Positions 26,301 through 41,300 of a stretch of DNA of 64,000 nt are shown one piece after another. The position numbers and the translations under genes are program-made. The stretch's first letter is position 1. Every line of letters begins with the position of its first letter. The notes beneath the pieces are model-generated. The model had not been told where the DNA came from, searched no databases, and saw nothing but the letters and a program-made list of their open reading frames with translations. Source of the DNA: Epiperipatus broadwayi (Eukaryota > Onychophora > Udeonychophora > Euonychophora > Peripatidae); contig JAQFVV010006246.1 of assembly GCA_028023455.1 (NCBI GenBank), forward strand, positions 5,780,363-5,844,362, given 5' to 3'.

Positions 26301-29300
26301 AACTAATAGTAACTTTTTAGGTGTTTTTTTTTAATTAGGAAGAATACCTTAGTATCAGATCACATTGAGAGAATCAGTATTACTTCATATTATGAAATTA
26401 TTTTCATATGATTCAGTTCTAAGTTTTAGTCATTTTTGATTTAAATATTAATCTCTTTTTTAATGTTTATTTTTAATTACTGTTTTATTTTACAGAAAAA
26501 AAGAAAAAAAAGAAAAAAAAAGCTCCAGTTCACGTAGTATCTTTTGATGATGATGATACTTCAAGTTCAAGGTGAGACATTTATCATTTTAAATTGAACA
26601 TTAAGCATTAAGCCAAATTTATAATTCCAAAGAGTTGTTTGGCCACAATCATTGTTAATAAAAAAAACATTAGCTTATTATTTGCCATTGTTTTTCATGA
26701 CTTTTAATTATTCTTTTGAGCAATATGGATGGCTTATGTCTTCATAATATTAATTGCTAATAGTATGAAATTGGATGAATTGTTAAGACAATATTGGGGT
26801 GTGTATGTGTATGATATAAATTTGAAGAGCAGAGATCAAAGCACCTTATCATATTCACTTTTTATGGCATTTCTTAGTTGGGTTTTTTTGAACTTATGAA
26901 AATCCATCATTGGATTTTTCCTCTGGCTGATTATGTGAATTAGATAGAATTTCTACTATTTAACATTATTATTACAATTTTTTTATTATTTAAGATCTCA
27001 TTCATTTATTAACATTGATTCTTAAGCCACTATGGCTATTCTAATTCCAGAAGAGGAAAACAAAACAACAAAGAAAGATAAATAATAAAAAATTAAAGTT
27101 TACAATGACTGTACAAATAATCTGGACCACAAATGTATTCACATTTGCTAGTCTTAATCTGCACATCCATATATAAATATAAAATGTAATAAATCTGTTT
27201 CTTAGCAATAAATTATTATTATTATTATTATTATTTTTAAATATAAGTATCATAAATAGCAGATATTAAATGCAAGAATCTATTTATTTTACCATGTAAT
27301 ATCCATTGACTTTTCATGCTTACATAGGCTAGGAAGAGAAAGTTAGTGCAGCAATAGTTATTAAAACTTTATTTTACAAATCCTTATTTTCAAATTATAG
27401 CTGTTATTTGAGTTTAAGATCACTTGCTGCTGTGATAAGAATAATGACATGTTACTGGATTATATGGATAGAAAATGATAGCAAGTTGTAAATAATTAGT
27501 CTAATTGACATATTATAAGTATTGCATTGGAATTGTAAAATAAAATTTCTATTGGACAAAATTTTCAGTGATACATTTAGCAGAAGTAGCAAATTATCAT
27601 TAATTAGCATATTACATCTCATAATATGTAACACCTGGGAATGTACAGTGCAATAAAACTTCTATTGGAGAAAATTCTCAACAAAACACATAATAAAATC
27701 ATAAAGGATACATTTTTTATGATAGTTTTTTAGAGAATATTTTATGTGAAATCACAAATATAACTGAAAGTTTCAAACTTTTTAGTAAGCAAATAGATTA
27801 ATTAGACTCTTCCAGTAATCTTTAAATGCATAAATAATTTATAATATTAGTATTAGCAAAGAATTAAAGTATGTTCAACCCTCTGTTTTTAACAACTAAT
27901 ATATTTGTCATAATGAGGTTGAATAAAAGTATGATATATAATGAATAGTTTTCATTAACTCTTGAATAATGAAGCAAGTGCTAATGTGTGTGTGTTTTTT
28001 TTAAATGTTTGTATAAGCTAACTTTCAATAAAAATAAATTTGTGATTATCAAAGATAAGATGAAAAAATGTGAAGCGAAACTTTTACTAAAAGAGATTTT
28101 TTAAATTTGAGAATATAAAACCATATTTATTTTTTTCACCATAATTTGTAAGTCATTTCAAAAGACTCAAATGGCAGTGTGTGTCATGAGTTGCAATTTT
28201 AACTTTAATATAAAAACAATTAAATTTTTTTTGTCTTAAATTGGATTTTTTTTTTTCTAAAAATGAGCTATAATTTTGAAGATAAAATATTATGAATTGT
28301 TTATCATTTGCTTGATAAGATGGATCTATAAGAAATCAATATGAAAAGTAATCATCTTTTTTTAATTGATGTAATACTAACAGTAATGTAACACATCTTT
28401 TAAATAAATTATTGATTTGATTTTTTTAATAGTAAAAATCAGTCATATATCACATGACCTATATAGCTTGTATTACCAATATGTAATATATAAAGAGCCT
28501 GCTACTAGCTCTAAACAAGCTTAATTTTTTTTTTTTATGATAAATGCTACAAGAGAAAATACATGAAACTTTTATCTATGATGGTCCCCATCCCCAGACC
28601 GGTTTCGAGCTATGACTCTCATCAGTGAGGAGCTAGGACATAAGATTCAAAATATTAACTCAAGCCAAGCAATTATCTAATTCTTAAATATTAAGAAAAA
28701 GATCCAAATCTTCAGACACCTCCATGTCTTCAAACTCAGCTCTTTAACCAAAGAAACTATATGAGCCTGAACTAAATTCAGAGATCCCATATATTAGTAG
28801 ACATAGCAATTTAATATAGCCAAAGCTCTAATAGCAAAATTANNNNNNNNNNNNNNNNNNNNNNNNNNNNNNNNNNNNNNNNNNNNNNNNNNNNNNNNNN
28901 NNNNNNNNNNNNNNNNNNNNNNNNNNNNNNNNNNNNNNNNNNNNNNNNNNNNNNNNNNNNNNNNNNNNNNNNNNNNNNNNNNNNNNNNNNNNNNNNNNNN
29001 NNNNNNNNNNNNNNNNNNNNNNNNNNNNNNNNNNNNNNNNNNNNNNNNNNNNNNNNNNNNNNNNNNNNNNNNNNNNNNNNNNNNNNNNNNNNNNNNNNNN
29101 NNNNNNNNNNNNNNNNNNNNNNNNNNNNNNNNNNNNNNNNNNNNNNNNNNNNNNNNNNNNNNNNNNNNNNNNNNNNNNNNNNNNNNNNNNNNNNNNNNNN
29201 NNNNNNNNNNNNNNNNNNNNNNNNNNNNNNNNNNNNNNNNNNNNNNNNNNNNNNNNNNNNNNNNNNNNNNNNNNNNNNNNNNNNNNNNNNNNNNNNNNNN

Positions 29301-32300
29301 NNNNNNNNNNNNNNNNNNNNNNNNNNNNNNNNNNNNNNNNNNCTAATATGTATAAAAATTTTAAATAAAAAATTGTTACACTTTTTTTATTATTAGAAAA
29401 ATATAGACTACATAGCTTGCTGCTGTCTAATATTAAATGACATTTTATTTTTATCTCTTAATAAAATCTTTAATTAGTTAGTTTTTTTTTTTTTTGTAAT
29501 TGTTCCTCAAAAGTAAATGATGGCATATATATAATTTCACATACAGAAAATAGGATTTACAATTTAAAATAATGTTGTTATATATTTTTTGTCCTTAATT
29601 ATAAAAAATTTTAATACTGAGAAATCAGTTCAAACATATATATTTTTAATTCTTTCAGTATTAACTTGATTTTGTGTACATCTCCTTGCAATAAATAAAT
29701 ATATATTTTAAGAATGTGGTAGAGTGAAGATTATTAAGTATGTATATAAAAGATGTTACTTGTGAAATATGAAGTTGAATTACTCCATGCATGTATTTAA
29801 TTAAAACTCATATATATTAATCTTTAACTGGTTTAAAGTTTATATCTGGGCTAAGGGATAATCTTTAGTTTAATGAAGGATTAGTGGTAATTGTTGAAAT
29901 GCTTACTTTTAGTGGTTTGTGTCAGAGGTGTGGAAAAAGTTTGAAACTTGTAAATTAAAATATAACAATATATTATTGATAAACACTAAACAGATAATAA
30001 AGATATATGTAAGAGATTGTTATTTGGGCAACTTGATGATGAGTGCTGGTTCAGCATGATATGCATTTTGGGAACCATTTCTTTTTTCATAAGTCTTTAT
30101 TCATATCAAGAATGTATGGTGGAATGGGAGATTATTAAGTACATCTTTAAACATTACTTGCATTTGTAAAGCTTTAAAAAATGCAGTATAACTTAATATT
30201 TTAAAATTTAGGGAATCTCAGTTTTTTTTTGTATTGATATTTAAATCCATTATTTTTATTTTATTTTTATTTATTATCTATAAAAATTTATTAATAATCA
30301 AGGAATTACACAATTTTCCCAGCTTACTATTGTTATTATTTGCATTAGTAGTAGTAATTAACTATTTTACTCCAGAGTTGTCTTCTAAAAGTTATGTTCG
30401 TATCTTCAATCTAGTTTTTTGGTTAATATCTGATTTCAGTAATGAGCAAGAATAACTTTCAAGCTACATTATATGGCTTTGTAGTAAATAGCGTGTATTA
30501 TTGCTTCTGATGCATATTTATTTATTATTGTTGTCTATTATATATTAATATAAAAACTTGTAATCTTATAAGATAATTTTGATTAGTTATTCTATTATAA
30601 AATATTTATACTATACTTATTTATTTTATATTTATAAAAATATAGTCATAACTTGAATGTTCATGAAAATGAACCTACAGCTTTGTTAGAATCTGCCATA
30701 ATCCAAGATCAAACTCTCAGTATTGGTAAGAATTTTATGTAAATATTTTATTGATTTAATTATTATAAGTTTATTTTCTTAAGTCTTTATTTTTTATTAG
30801 TATATATTTTAAAGTGAAATTAGTATCATAATTTTTATGATTTTTTTTTTTTTTTAATTTATGAATTTTTAAAAGAAATTAAACTTGAAAGTCTAAATTT
30901 CATCTGTACCACACACCCTAATACATTTTTATGGCATTGTAAAATGTTATTTGCATATTTTCCTTTGTATTATATATGTTAACATGAATCAGCTTAATGA
31001 TATAAAGGAGTCATTAACTTTATGATACTCTAAAAATTGAAAAATTAGGATAAAATTTTCTAAGAAATGCAAGCAGTGATAAACTGTTAACTATTTCGGA
31101 TCTTTTTTTCTTCTTCTTTGTCATTCTGGTTGAAATATCTTTCTTTTTTTTGACATTTTATAACTATTATTATTTTATTTTATTGATTTTCTTCTAATTA
31201 AAAAGATTAATTCTTCCCTAAGCAGGAACACAAGACATTTTCTGATTGACAGAATAATAAATTGAATGTGAAGCTTCATAATCATGATAGAGATTTAAAG
31301 ATAAAAGTTTATTGACAGACAAGAAAGCTTAAAAATAGTTAGTGGATTAAAACTATTAAAACCAACAGTTTACTGGCTGACAAGAAAACCTAAAAATGAT
31401 TGATGGATTAAAACTTCAAAGTAGAGGCAGAAATTTGCTGATTATGATCACTTTATAGATTTTTTTAATGCTTTGAAAGAAACATAATTATTAATAGCAC
31501 TTTCTTATATAAGAATAAAAATATTCCAACTAGATTAAGAGTATTTTGATCACCTTTTAAATAATGATATAAGAATCAAGTTGACTTTTATTGCTGTATC
31601 CATTTTATCTATTTATTTAGGTATGGATAAAGATATCGAGTTTAATGAAATTAAAATAGCTCTGTGTAATTTTAAAAATGGAAAGATTGAGATCTTGATG
31701 AAATACTCAGAGAAGAGTTAAAACATGGTGATGATATGTTAGCTTCAAAAATGTTGGAGATTTATGAAGTTGCTTCTAGTGTTTCAGTTTTTAAAAATAA
31801 AAGTTAATAGATAAAAATGCAATAATTGATGGAGAATAACATAAATATCCACTACAAGAAAGATACTTTTGGAGGATTTTATTGAATAGTTTTTGCTTCC
31901 AGTAATAGATGAATGGTTACCTGAAATTCAGTGTTGTTTTAAAGAATCAAAAAGCACTATGGATATGGTTTTATTGACAGGTAAATGCAAAAAAATTATT
32001 GGGAACAAAAAATAATTTATATATTGCTTTTATTGATGTAGTCAATTAATTGAATAGATCTGCGGCAATGTTTGAAATTAGTTGGTCGTTTATTAAAGTT
32101 TATACATATTGCACAATAGAATGAAAAGGGTTATTATTAAAAATGAAAAATTTGAGGCATTTGAAATGAAAACGGTCTTAAACAAAAATGTGAACCAGTT
32201 TCAATTTGGTCTAAATTTTTATGAACAAAAGACTTTAAAACTGTTTATAGGCAGCTTAATGATTCAGGTATTGAGATAAGGTTTAGATTTGATGGGGGAA

Positions 32301-35300
32301 ATCTTTAATTCGAATAATTTAAAAACAAAACCAATAGTTTTATCATCTTGACTTCTAAATTTTACAATATGATGATGATTGTGCTATCTTTGCCAATTCA
32401 AAAGCAATCTACAGAATGTATTTAGTATTTTGAATGCTTTTTGCTTTTGCAATTAATGTTCAAAAAACAAATCCTTTATCAGTCAGTGATGGAAGAAAAA
32501 TCTTCTGCAGTTTTGAGCTTGGATGGTTATCAAATTGAAAATATGAACTCAATTTAAATATTTTAATAGTATTTTAAATAGAAAGATGAACTTATTGAAT
32601 GACTCCAATGTGCTGCTGCTTCTTATAACAACTCAAAAAAATAGGATATTTCATTCCAGTAAAATATCTTTTGCAAAAAAAGTAATTGTATATAGAAATG
32701 TGGTGTTTTATGGAAATGAGATTTGACTTAACACATAGGCTTTAGAAAAATTACATTTAAGGAAGCTCCTTAAAATTTCAAAAATATAGTGACAAGATCA
32801 TAAAAACATCATTATATTCAACTTGCATGATATGATTTTATAGAATTCACTATGTAGAATCATATTTTCCTTGAATTTAGCAGGTATAAACATTGAACTT
32901 GAGTATAATTTTTGTGGGAAGGCATCCTCCATTTAATTAAAAGAGTATCTCAAAACTATTTTGAAGAAATGCAATGTTAATTGTTTTTATTAGGAAGATA
33001 TTAGTGAGAACAGAATATAATGGATGCTGCAATTAGATATAATGTTGAAATCTTTCAGAAAGAAAAGTTTTTCCAACTTTGCAAAATGTCAAATAAACAG
33101 AATAATGGTTCAGCATATTTTATATATGGACATATTTGTGATTAATGGATTGGTTTGTATAGGCATTGCAAAACCCTGCTCTTAATATATTTTTTATCTC
33201 TTGATACTTGTTTGTGAGGGTTTATTGTGGTTGATGATGTCTGTATGAGTAGAGTAGTAGTATTTGTGTTACTATTAAATAATTTTAATTTTTCTCAATT
33301 TTGTTTTGTGCATATTTTTATTGTTAGATAATTACATGTATGGGCAGTACATTAATACAACTATAGTTTAGTTTATTCACAAAAATAAAAAACAAAGTTT
33401 TTTGTTTTGTTACGATAAATTTTAAAAAATCCAATTGATGTAGTTATTAATGATGTGGGTTTTTTTTTTTTTTGTGTACGATTTTTTTTTTTAAGGAGCA
33501 GATTTTTGTTTACTATAAATATGATCTTTGTCAAGCATTAATTATGTGATATGAATTAGTGAGTGGTTATTTCACAAATGCAATCAGTCTTGAGACATTC
33601 CAGAAAAAAATGTTTTAAAATAATAATAGTCTTAGTAACTAAATTTATTAAATATTTCATAATAGTCAAATTAATATCATTATATATGTATCAAATAAAT
33701 ATATTTTTAATTATTATTATTCCATTGTAAAATAAAAATCTTTTAAAGTAATCCAGTTTTTCTAAAATAGTTCCTCTTTTCCATATCACTCTGGCAAGCT
33801 TCTCTTATCTCATCCATCCATTTTACATATGGTTTCTTTATAATCTCTCGAGATCCAGTTTAAAACTTTAGTGGTCTAGTTTTTAATGACATGTTTAGAT
33901 TAACTCCATTTCATTTTCTTAATTCTTTTAACAATTTTAGTAGTATCTGTATGTTCTGTCACTCATGTACTTTGCTTTTAATCCTTCTTTGTTAATTCCA
34001 TAAGATGTTTATCCACATTTCACTGTGTAGTGTGAAACTCTGAATTGCTCTTTTTATTAAAGGTCTGGAATTTTATATTCACTAGTAAGTACTCACAAAA
34101 CACATTTATTAAAAATTCTTCTTTGTCAAGCATATATATGTATTTTCTTTTAATGTCAAAACCACTGAAATTCTATGATTAATTTCATCTGTTATGTTTT
34201 CATCTGTACTCATGATTTATCCAAGGTATTTTTAGTTAACAATCTTCATAATTCATAAATATTTTATTAACAAATATTGAGTTTCTGCCAGGAGAAAGTG
34301 TGCCCACACTAAGCTTTTGGATATCATCAGAAATATTAATAGCATAGTGAAGTGTGCTCTTTTGTGGTGGTTTTCTGTTTCTTTGTTTTTTCATATATTT
34401 TTTCACTATGTATGGACTTGCCAATAATTCAAGGTATAGTTTTGCCATTCAAATTTCAAATCAAAATCCTCTTCTGAATGTTTGAGCAAGAATCTAAAAA
34501 TGAAGAATTATAATATAAAAGGAAGTTCTTCTGAAATTCTGAACAAATTTTTTTTTTCCAGGTTCAACAATGAATTCAATTGGATTTGATCTTTCTAGAT
34601 ATTACTGGTCTCTTTAACAGATTCAGGTTAAACCGTGGCTATTATATTCATTTGTTTCATAAATGGAACTAAGTAGCCACTGATCTTTGTAAATGTAGAT
34701 TAAAATAAAACCACATAGTTTATGACTGTTGAATATATGACTGCAGTTGCAGAATTGAAGGATTTAATAAGTTATTGAATTTATCTCTTGGTTATAGTTT
34801 CTGCAGGTTCTTGATATTTTATTAATAGTTAATGTATCTAAAGAAAAAAAAAAAGTACACTAAATAAAATAAATAATAATAATTAATGTTTTCATTAATA
34901 TCACTCTTTACTTTTTTTTTCTTTGAACATTACTTTAGTCTTTTAGTATTTATTTTTTAGTTCTACTTCCTTGCTTTCATCTTTTAATTCTTGTAATATT
35001 TCCTGAAAACTCTAACAATGTACTTGCAATAATGACCACATCATTTTCAAAATCTGTATGACTTAAATCATTTTTATTACCTAATTTAACTATAAAATAT
35101 GACTAAAGTAATTTCCATTATTTAATTTAACCCATAAAATATTTCATGTAAAATTTCTGTAAGAAACAAGTTATAGAGATGAAATTATCCAATCAAACAC
35201 CTTTCACCTTTATCAGTGTTATTTTTAGTAGTATTGCTATATAGAGTCCAATCATTGTAACTGCATTTTAATAAATGTCTTTCAGAATTTGATATCCTGG

Positions 35301-38300
35301 ATTTTTGTTTTGATATTCCAAAGTTTTAATCACTGGTGAAATGCTTATAGAGTCTAGTGTTTGATCATAATTTATAAATCCAATGGAAAGTGGCAACTTA
35401 TATTTATTGGTCTTTTCTATAACTTTCTACAAAGCGTGAATCTGATTCAATATGCTAAAATCAATTTTGATGCCAGTTTTATTCTTTGGTTGGTTGGTTG
35501 GTTAGTTCGTTTGAATTTTTATTTGTCAGTAAAATAAATTATATAAAACTGATAAAAAACCAATAAATCTGTAATTACTAATAGTTTTCCTTTTATCTTT
35601 TTTAAATATCATTACTAAATTCTTTCAGTTTTTCTTATTTCTTTACATAATAGTGATAATTTCGTAGATTTTAATTATGTGCGCCATTTTGAAATTTCAA
35701 AAAATATCATAATTGTAGAGATTATGTTTTCTTTTGCTCTTTATTTATAGTTCTTTGTAGAATTTTTCCACATACTCCACAATGCCATTCCTATTTTTAA
35801 TAATAGTTACATTTTTTTTTTGCCGAAACAGATTTCCTGCAGTATTAAGATGTTTTATATTTTTGAAACTATTGTTTTCTTTAGTAGTTTTTATTGCCAG
35901 TTCACAATTATATTTTCTTATGTCAATCATCATTTTGTTTCATTTTACTGAATTCCAGATAGATTTTAAATGCTTTCACATTCTTATTTTTTATATATAT
36001 TATCTTGTCTCACTTGAAAATTTATTATATCAGTTATCTATATAGCAATTTTTAATATCAATTATTTTTTTAATAATTTCATTTAAATCTGAGACCATTT
36101 TCAAGTTTGTTAATATTTTTAAATGATGTGCAAGCTTTTGCTTACATTTTTTGGATTGTTTCTAAAGATTAGAGATATCAACTGCTAATACTTTCTTCCT
36201 TGATAGTTTTTGCTTTAGCTTTGAATTAACATGTATTTTACATTTATCAATGATCACTTCCTTTTTTCAATCTATTATTTCAATTTTGAAATACAGTACA
36301 TAGTTTTTGTTGTCAAATAAACCAAAAGGAATTAGTTTGTGCATGCAGTTAAGAGGTAGAAGAATTAAAAGTACATATCAGCACAGTGTGTGAAGACTGA
36401 AAGAAAAAAAAAATGTTGTTGGTTTTAAGTAAAATAGTAATTACTACAGTTTGAAAAGAAAAATTAGAGATGAAGTGAGTTGTAGAATTTGTACTTTGAA
36501 AAAAGATGATTTATTTGCTTTTTTTATTTTATTGTTTTATGTTGTTAATACACTTATATGTATTTATTTTTCTTAACGTAATGATTTATGATATTTAATT
36601 CACATTATCTAATTCTTCTTGTTAATTATTATGATTTTTTTTTGTTACTCCACTGATTTTTTTTTTCTGCATAAGACAATTTTTTATTATATTTTTATTA
36701 GTGATAAAAAATTGGAAAAGATAGATGAGTAGTTCTGAATATAAAACCTAGTTTTGTTTTTTATTTTTAGGAGAACTAAAGCAAGCAGTTGTTGCTTTAA
36801 TGCAACGGAAAGAAGAAATTGAAGAACAAAACAGGTATAATATATTAATTAATGTATAAAAGTTTTAAGACTATTATTAGTCAAAAACATAATTTGCAGC
36901 CTTTTTTGAAAACATAGCCACAAAAAATTTTGAAAAACTATCATCTTGGAAATTGTATTTTAAGCATTCTTCTTTTGATATTTAATATTGCTTTTATCAT
37001 TTGCTTTATAATATGAAAATGTTATATATGTAATTTAGTTAATGAATAAAGAATATAATAAAAAATTATAAAAAAAATTTATTCAAAATTAATTATGTAA
37101 TGTATAAATTATATAGGTCTTTAAGACATTTACTGGATTGTGAAATGGAAATGTCTGCAAGTTTACGACTGGAAATAGATGAATTGAAGCACAAGCAACA
37201 AGAACGACAGGATAAAGACTTTACAAAAATTCAAACATTAACCAGGTAAGTATATATTATTTAAATTGAAAATTAGCTTTGTTGATGTGTATATTATAAT
37301 TGAATTCATAAAATTGATCAATTTATCTTTAAATAGATTTTTATGTCTTTGTGAATTTTATAAATGTCTTTTTATAAATATCTATTAATTAAAAAAAGAG
37401 AAGTATTAAATTATAAAAATCTTGAAGAAAATTAAATAGTTATACATCATAGTGTATATTGGCAGCAAAATGTTCAGAAACAAATTTTGAAAGGAAAAAC
37501 TTTGTTTTGATGACAAAGATGGTGGTATAAACATAAATGTAAAGGGAAACAATAAAGAGTAGCATAATAAAGAAAACTGTTTGGCTATTATATGTATTAT
37601 TAGTTAAATAATATTATAATTGTAAAACTAAACAGATTGTTAAATATGTGTGTATACTTATATATACACAAAATAAGTATTATAAATGATATTATAAGGG
37701 TAAACTAAATGTATGTGCATGGATGACATTGGCATTCACAATATTCTATAAAAGCAATTAGTCTAATTAAATAGTTGAATTAATGAAAAAAAAAAAAGTT
37801 AGATGAATTTGAGCGAAGGATTAAGATAAAGTAAACAAAGCCATTGCAACCCTGACTTTTTAGTTACTGATTAGATTTAATGATAATAGAAACATTGCTT
37901 AAAATAGACAATCAGGGATCGAATATGGTAACTCAAGAGATGACCACCATGTGGATAGCAGATGGCCAATCAAGGGAGTCTATACTAAAAACAACAAGAG
38001 GGTGAGAAAAATCTAGAATAGAATGGAAGAGGACACTTGCTAAGTGAAGCTCTTGAAAAGCAGATGTGCCATTTCCTCGGGTGCTCCAGTCAGCTCCCTC
38101 CTTCACTTAGTCTTGCAGAGAAGTTTACATCCGGATGTTCAAAAGTAAACTAAGTAAATTATTAAATGATGTGTATTTTTTGTCATTTTTATGAAGTAAT
38201 AACTTTTGTAAAATGTCTTTCTCAAATGTCTTTAAAATGTGAATGTTAAATTTAACAGAATTAATTAAATCTTATGTATAGTATAAAAGTGGTTAAAAGT

Positions 38301-41300
38301 ACTATTTTTTTTTTTAATCATGTAAAATATATTATTTTTATCTCTATGTAATTCACAACTGGAAAACTATCTACTTTTAGATGGATAACATTAAGCCAAT
38401 AAATAAATGATTGTATGAATGAATATACATAAAATATGATAAAGAAAATCACATAGTTCTAAATAACATGCCAAAATAAACTGTATTAAGAATAGCAAAT
38501 TGTTATCATCGATAATCAAGGATTATCTCTTATTCATATGGTGATTCGATACAAAGTCACTCTTTGAAGCCATAAGTTATTTCTTATTCCACCATATATT
38601 GCTTAGTTACTGTACCTATATTCTGGAAGAAAAGTTAAAATACTACTATTAGGAATCCCAGACTCACTATTGTTTGTTTTCTTCACCCATTGTCTCCAGT
38701 TTTGTCTATCCATTGCAAGAAGCTGAACAAGTGCAAATTATCTCCATAATCAGAACTATTCTGTGGGTTTGTGGTGCCCAAGTGCAAAATTATATTGTTG
38801 CCCTTTGAAAAAAAATTTATAGTAATAATAAAAGGTTAATTAATGAATTGATCACTAGATGGCTTTCCTCAGCAGTTATAGACTGATAGTGGTAACATCA
38901 GCACTATATAAAGTTTACTCATATATGATGTGGAAGGGTTGCAAAATAGATGGAAGAAAATAATATTGTGGGAGAAATGCAAGAAGTTTTTGGATCAAAT
39001 AGGCATATAGGAGATAGTTTATTTGTAGTTATACAACTTATGGATATGAGAAGGAATACAGGTAGACAGTTATATATGGTTTTCTAGATTTAATGAAGGC
39101 ATATGATAGAGTAAATAGAAATAGATTATGGGTAAGTTTAGTAAATTTGGGAGTGGATGGAGCTTTAGTGGATATTATTAAGAAGTTATGTGAAAAATAA
39201 TTGCTATACATATCAATTAGGGAATATAGAATCTGTTAAAGTTAAAAATGGGGTGGGACTAAGGTAAAGATGCCTCATGTCACCTATTTTGTTTTTATTG
39301 TATTTGAGAGAAATGGAGAGAGAGCAATAGAAAGACTAGGAAGAGAGGCAGAGATACCCTTAATAGGTAGAAAGGGAGTATATACATTGTCAGGTCTTTT
39401 ATTTGCAGATGATGTCTTCTTGTGTGCAGAAAGAAGTGAAGATATGGAAGTTATGCTGAGGACATGCACAAGGATGGATGAAGAGATGGGGATTACATTT
39501 AGTAAAGAAAAATAAAAAATAATGATGATTAATACTGGGGAAAGAAAAGACAAAGAATTTTTATTGGGGGATATAAAATTAAGTGTAGTGAATAGATATA
39601 ACTATTTGGGAATCATCTTAAGTAATCAGAGAAATTGCTTGGATGAATGGAGAAAAAATTGATACATGAAGCAAAAAAAAGAAAGGGATTGATAAAGAAA
39701 TTAACAGTGCTCTCATATAATAAGTATGATGCAGCTAGAATTGTATGGAAGAAAGTGGCAGTAGCAAGGTTAACATATGGTAATGATGCGTTATGTGTTA
39801 GTAAAGAGTTATTAGATTGCTTAGAAAAAGTTTACAAAAAGCAATAGGAAGACATGCATTGGATACAGATGTGTGGATGGCGAAAGAGACAATTCAAGGA
39901 GAAATGGGATGTCAAGTTTTTATATGAGAGATGCAAAAAGAAAAATGAAAATGTTCGGTAGACTGCAGTTTATGGATAAAAAAAGAATGCCCAAAATAGT
40001 ATTTAATTGGTTTGTGAATTAAGGGCAGGCAATAAGATGGGTGAGAAAGGTAGTGCAATATGCAGAAGATTTGGATAAAGAATTTGTGACAGTATACTTA
40101 TACAAAAGGTGGGATGATTGTGTTAGGAGAATTGTTGAGTGTTATAGTGTTAATGAATGGAATAAAAGAATGGATGCATTAATAAGGAATAGAAAGTTGG
40201 AGAGATGGAGATCTAATATGGAGAGTAAAAAGAGTTTAAATATATATAGAAGTAAACAGGATATTGGATGCGAGTTAATTTATGATAATAGCAAGGAAAG
40301 TAGTTTACTGTTTAAGGCTCGAACAGGACCTTAGCAACAAAAGAATATACCCATAAATGGAAAAATGTGAGTGATTTAGCCTGCAAGTTGTGTAAGGAAG
40401 GTATAGAAAATATTAGGCATCTATTAATTGATTGCAAATGCCTGAAAGCAGAAAGGGTACTGGATTTGGGAAAAGATAAGAAGGATTTAGATATAAAGGC
40501 CATGGAATTGACAAAGATTATGTTATAGAAATAGGATGGAACAGGATAGAGAAGAATATGGGAAAACTTAGGGCAAGGAATGGAAAGGAAAATTAAAGTG
40601 GCTAACAGATTTCTCTGGGCATAGTTGCTGAGAGATTCCTGACACTATAAGGAGAAGTCATAGTGCATCACATCACATCATATAAATTTTTGACATTTAT
40701 TAATTAGACTATAATATTGCCTGTATACATATGTATAATAAAAGTGCTGATGAAATGGCTCCAAATACAGTAAAGTTGTCTGACTTGAAAACAGCATAAA
40801 TACATAATCATATACCTAGTCTAACTGATAAAACAATACAAACCCATAACACCTATAATAAAATAAAACAATCAGTTAACATCTGTAAAATCAAGTATTA
40901 AAGCATCCTTTTTTTAAAAAAAAAAAATTTTTTTTGATTATTTATTAATTTAAATTTATTATTAGTGCTAGTCATTTGTGCTGCCTCCTATAGTGTGCAT
41001 CTAGATGCATTGCATTTCCTGCACCTCAATGTCATCTGTTCATATTGATATCTTTTGCTTATATCTTAATATAATGTCAAAAATGAAGGGTTTTAATCTT
41101 CAATCATAACTCATTTGATTTATCCCAAATAATTCTATTTTTTTTCAACAAAATTTTTTTTTGGATTCACTTTTTTATACAATTTTTCATTAAAAACTTT
41201 TATATCCATTTAATTCTCAATAACTTTCTACAGCATGTCTTTCAAATGTCAAAATTCTTATCACTGAATGTTTTATCATGTGTTAGCACATGGCATGTAA

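Larger units (their letters stand above)
14346..26495 (+). other. SNX29 intron 2 (12.2 kb)
   Basis: Holds a direct repeat (14725-15135), a 445-bp foldback (17218-17663), a split decayed RTE-like LINE (17815-23120), degenerate tandem repeats (20740-21290), a second foldback (24654-24963) and dispersed repeat pieces. The stretches 15140-17200 and 25000-26490 are AT-rich with nothing I can name. Confidence 0.55.
30726..36770 (+). other. SNX29 intron 4 (6.0 kb)
   Basis: Mostly two LINE relics in opposite orientation (31600-33130 plus; 33770-36300 minus). The rest is AT-rich with homopolymers. Confidence 0.55.

Noticed and set aside
35782-36045. Plus-strand hydrophobic ORF of 87 codons
   Set aside because: Antisense to the LINE relic at 33770-36300; the hydrophobicity comes from T-rich codons.
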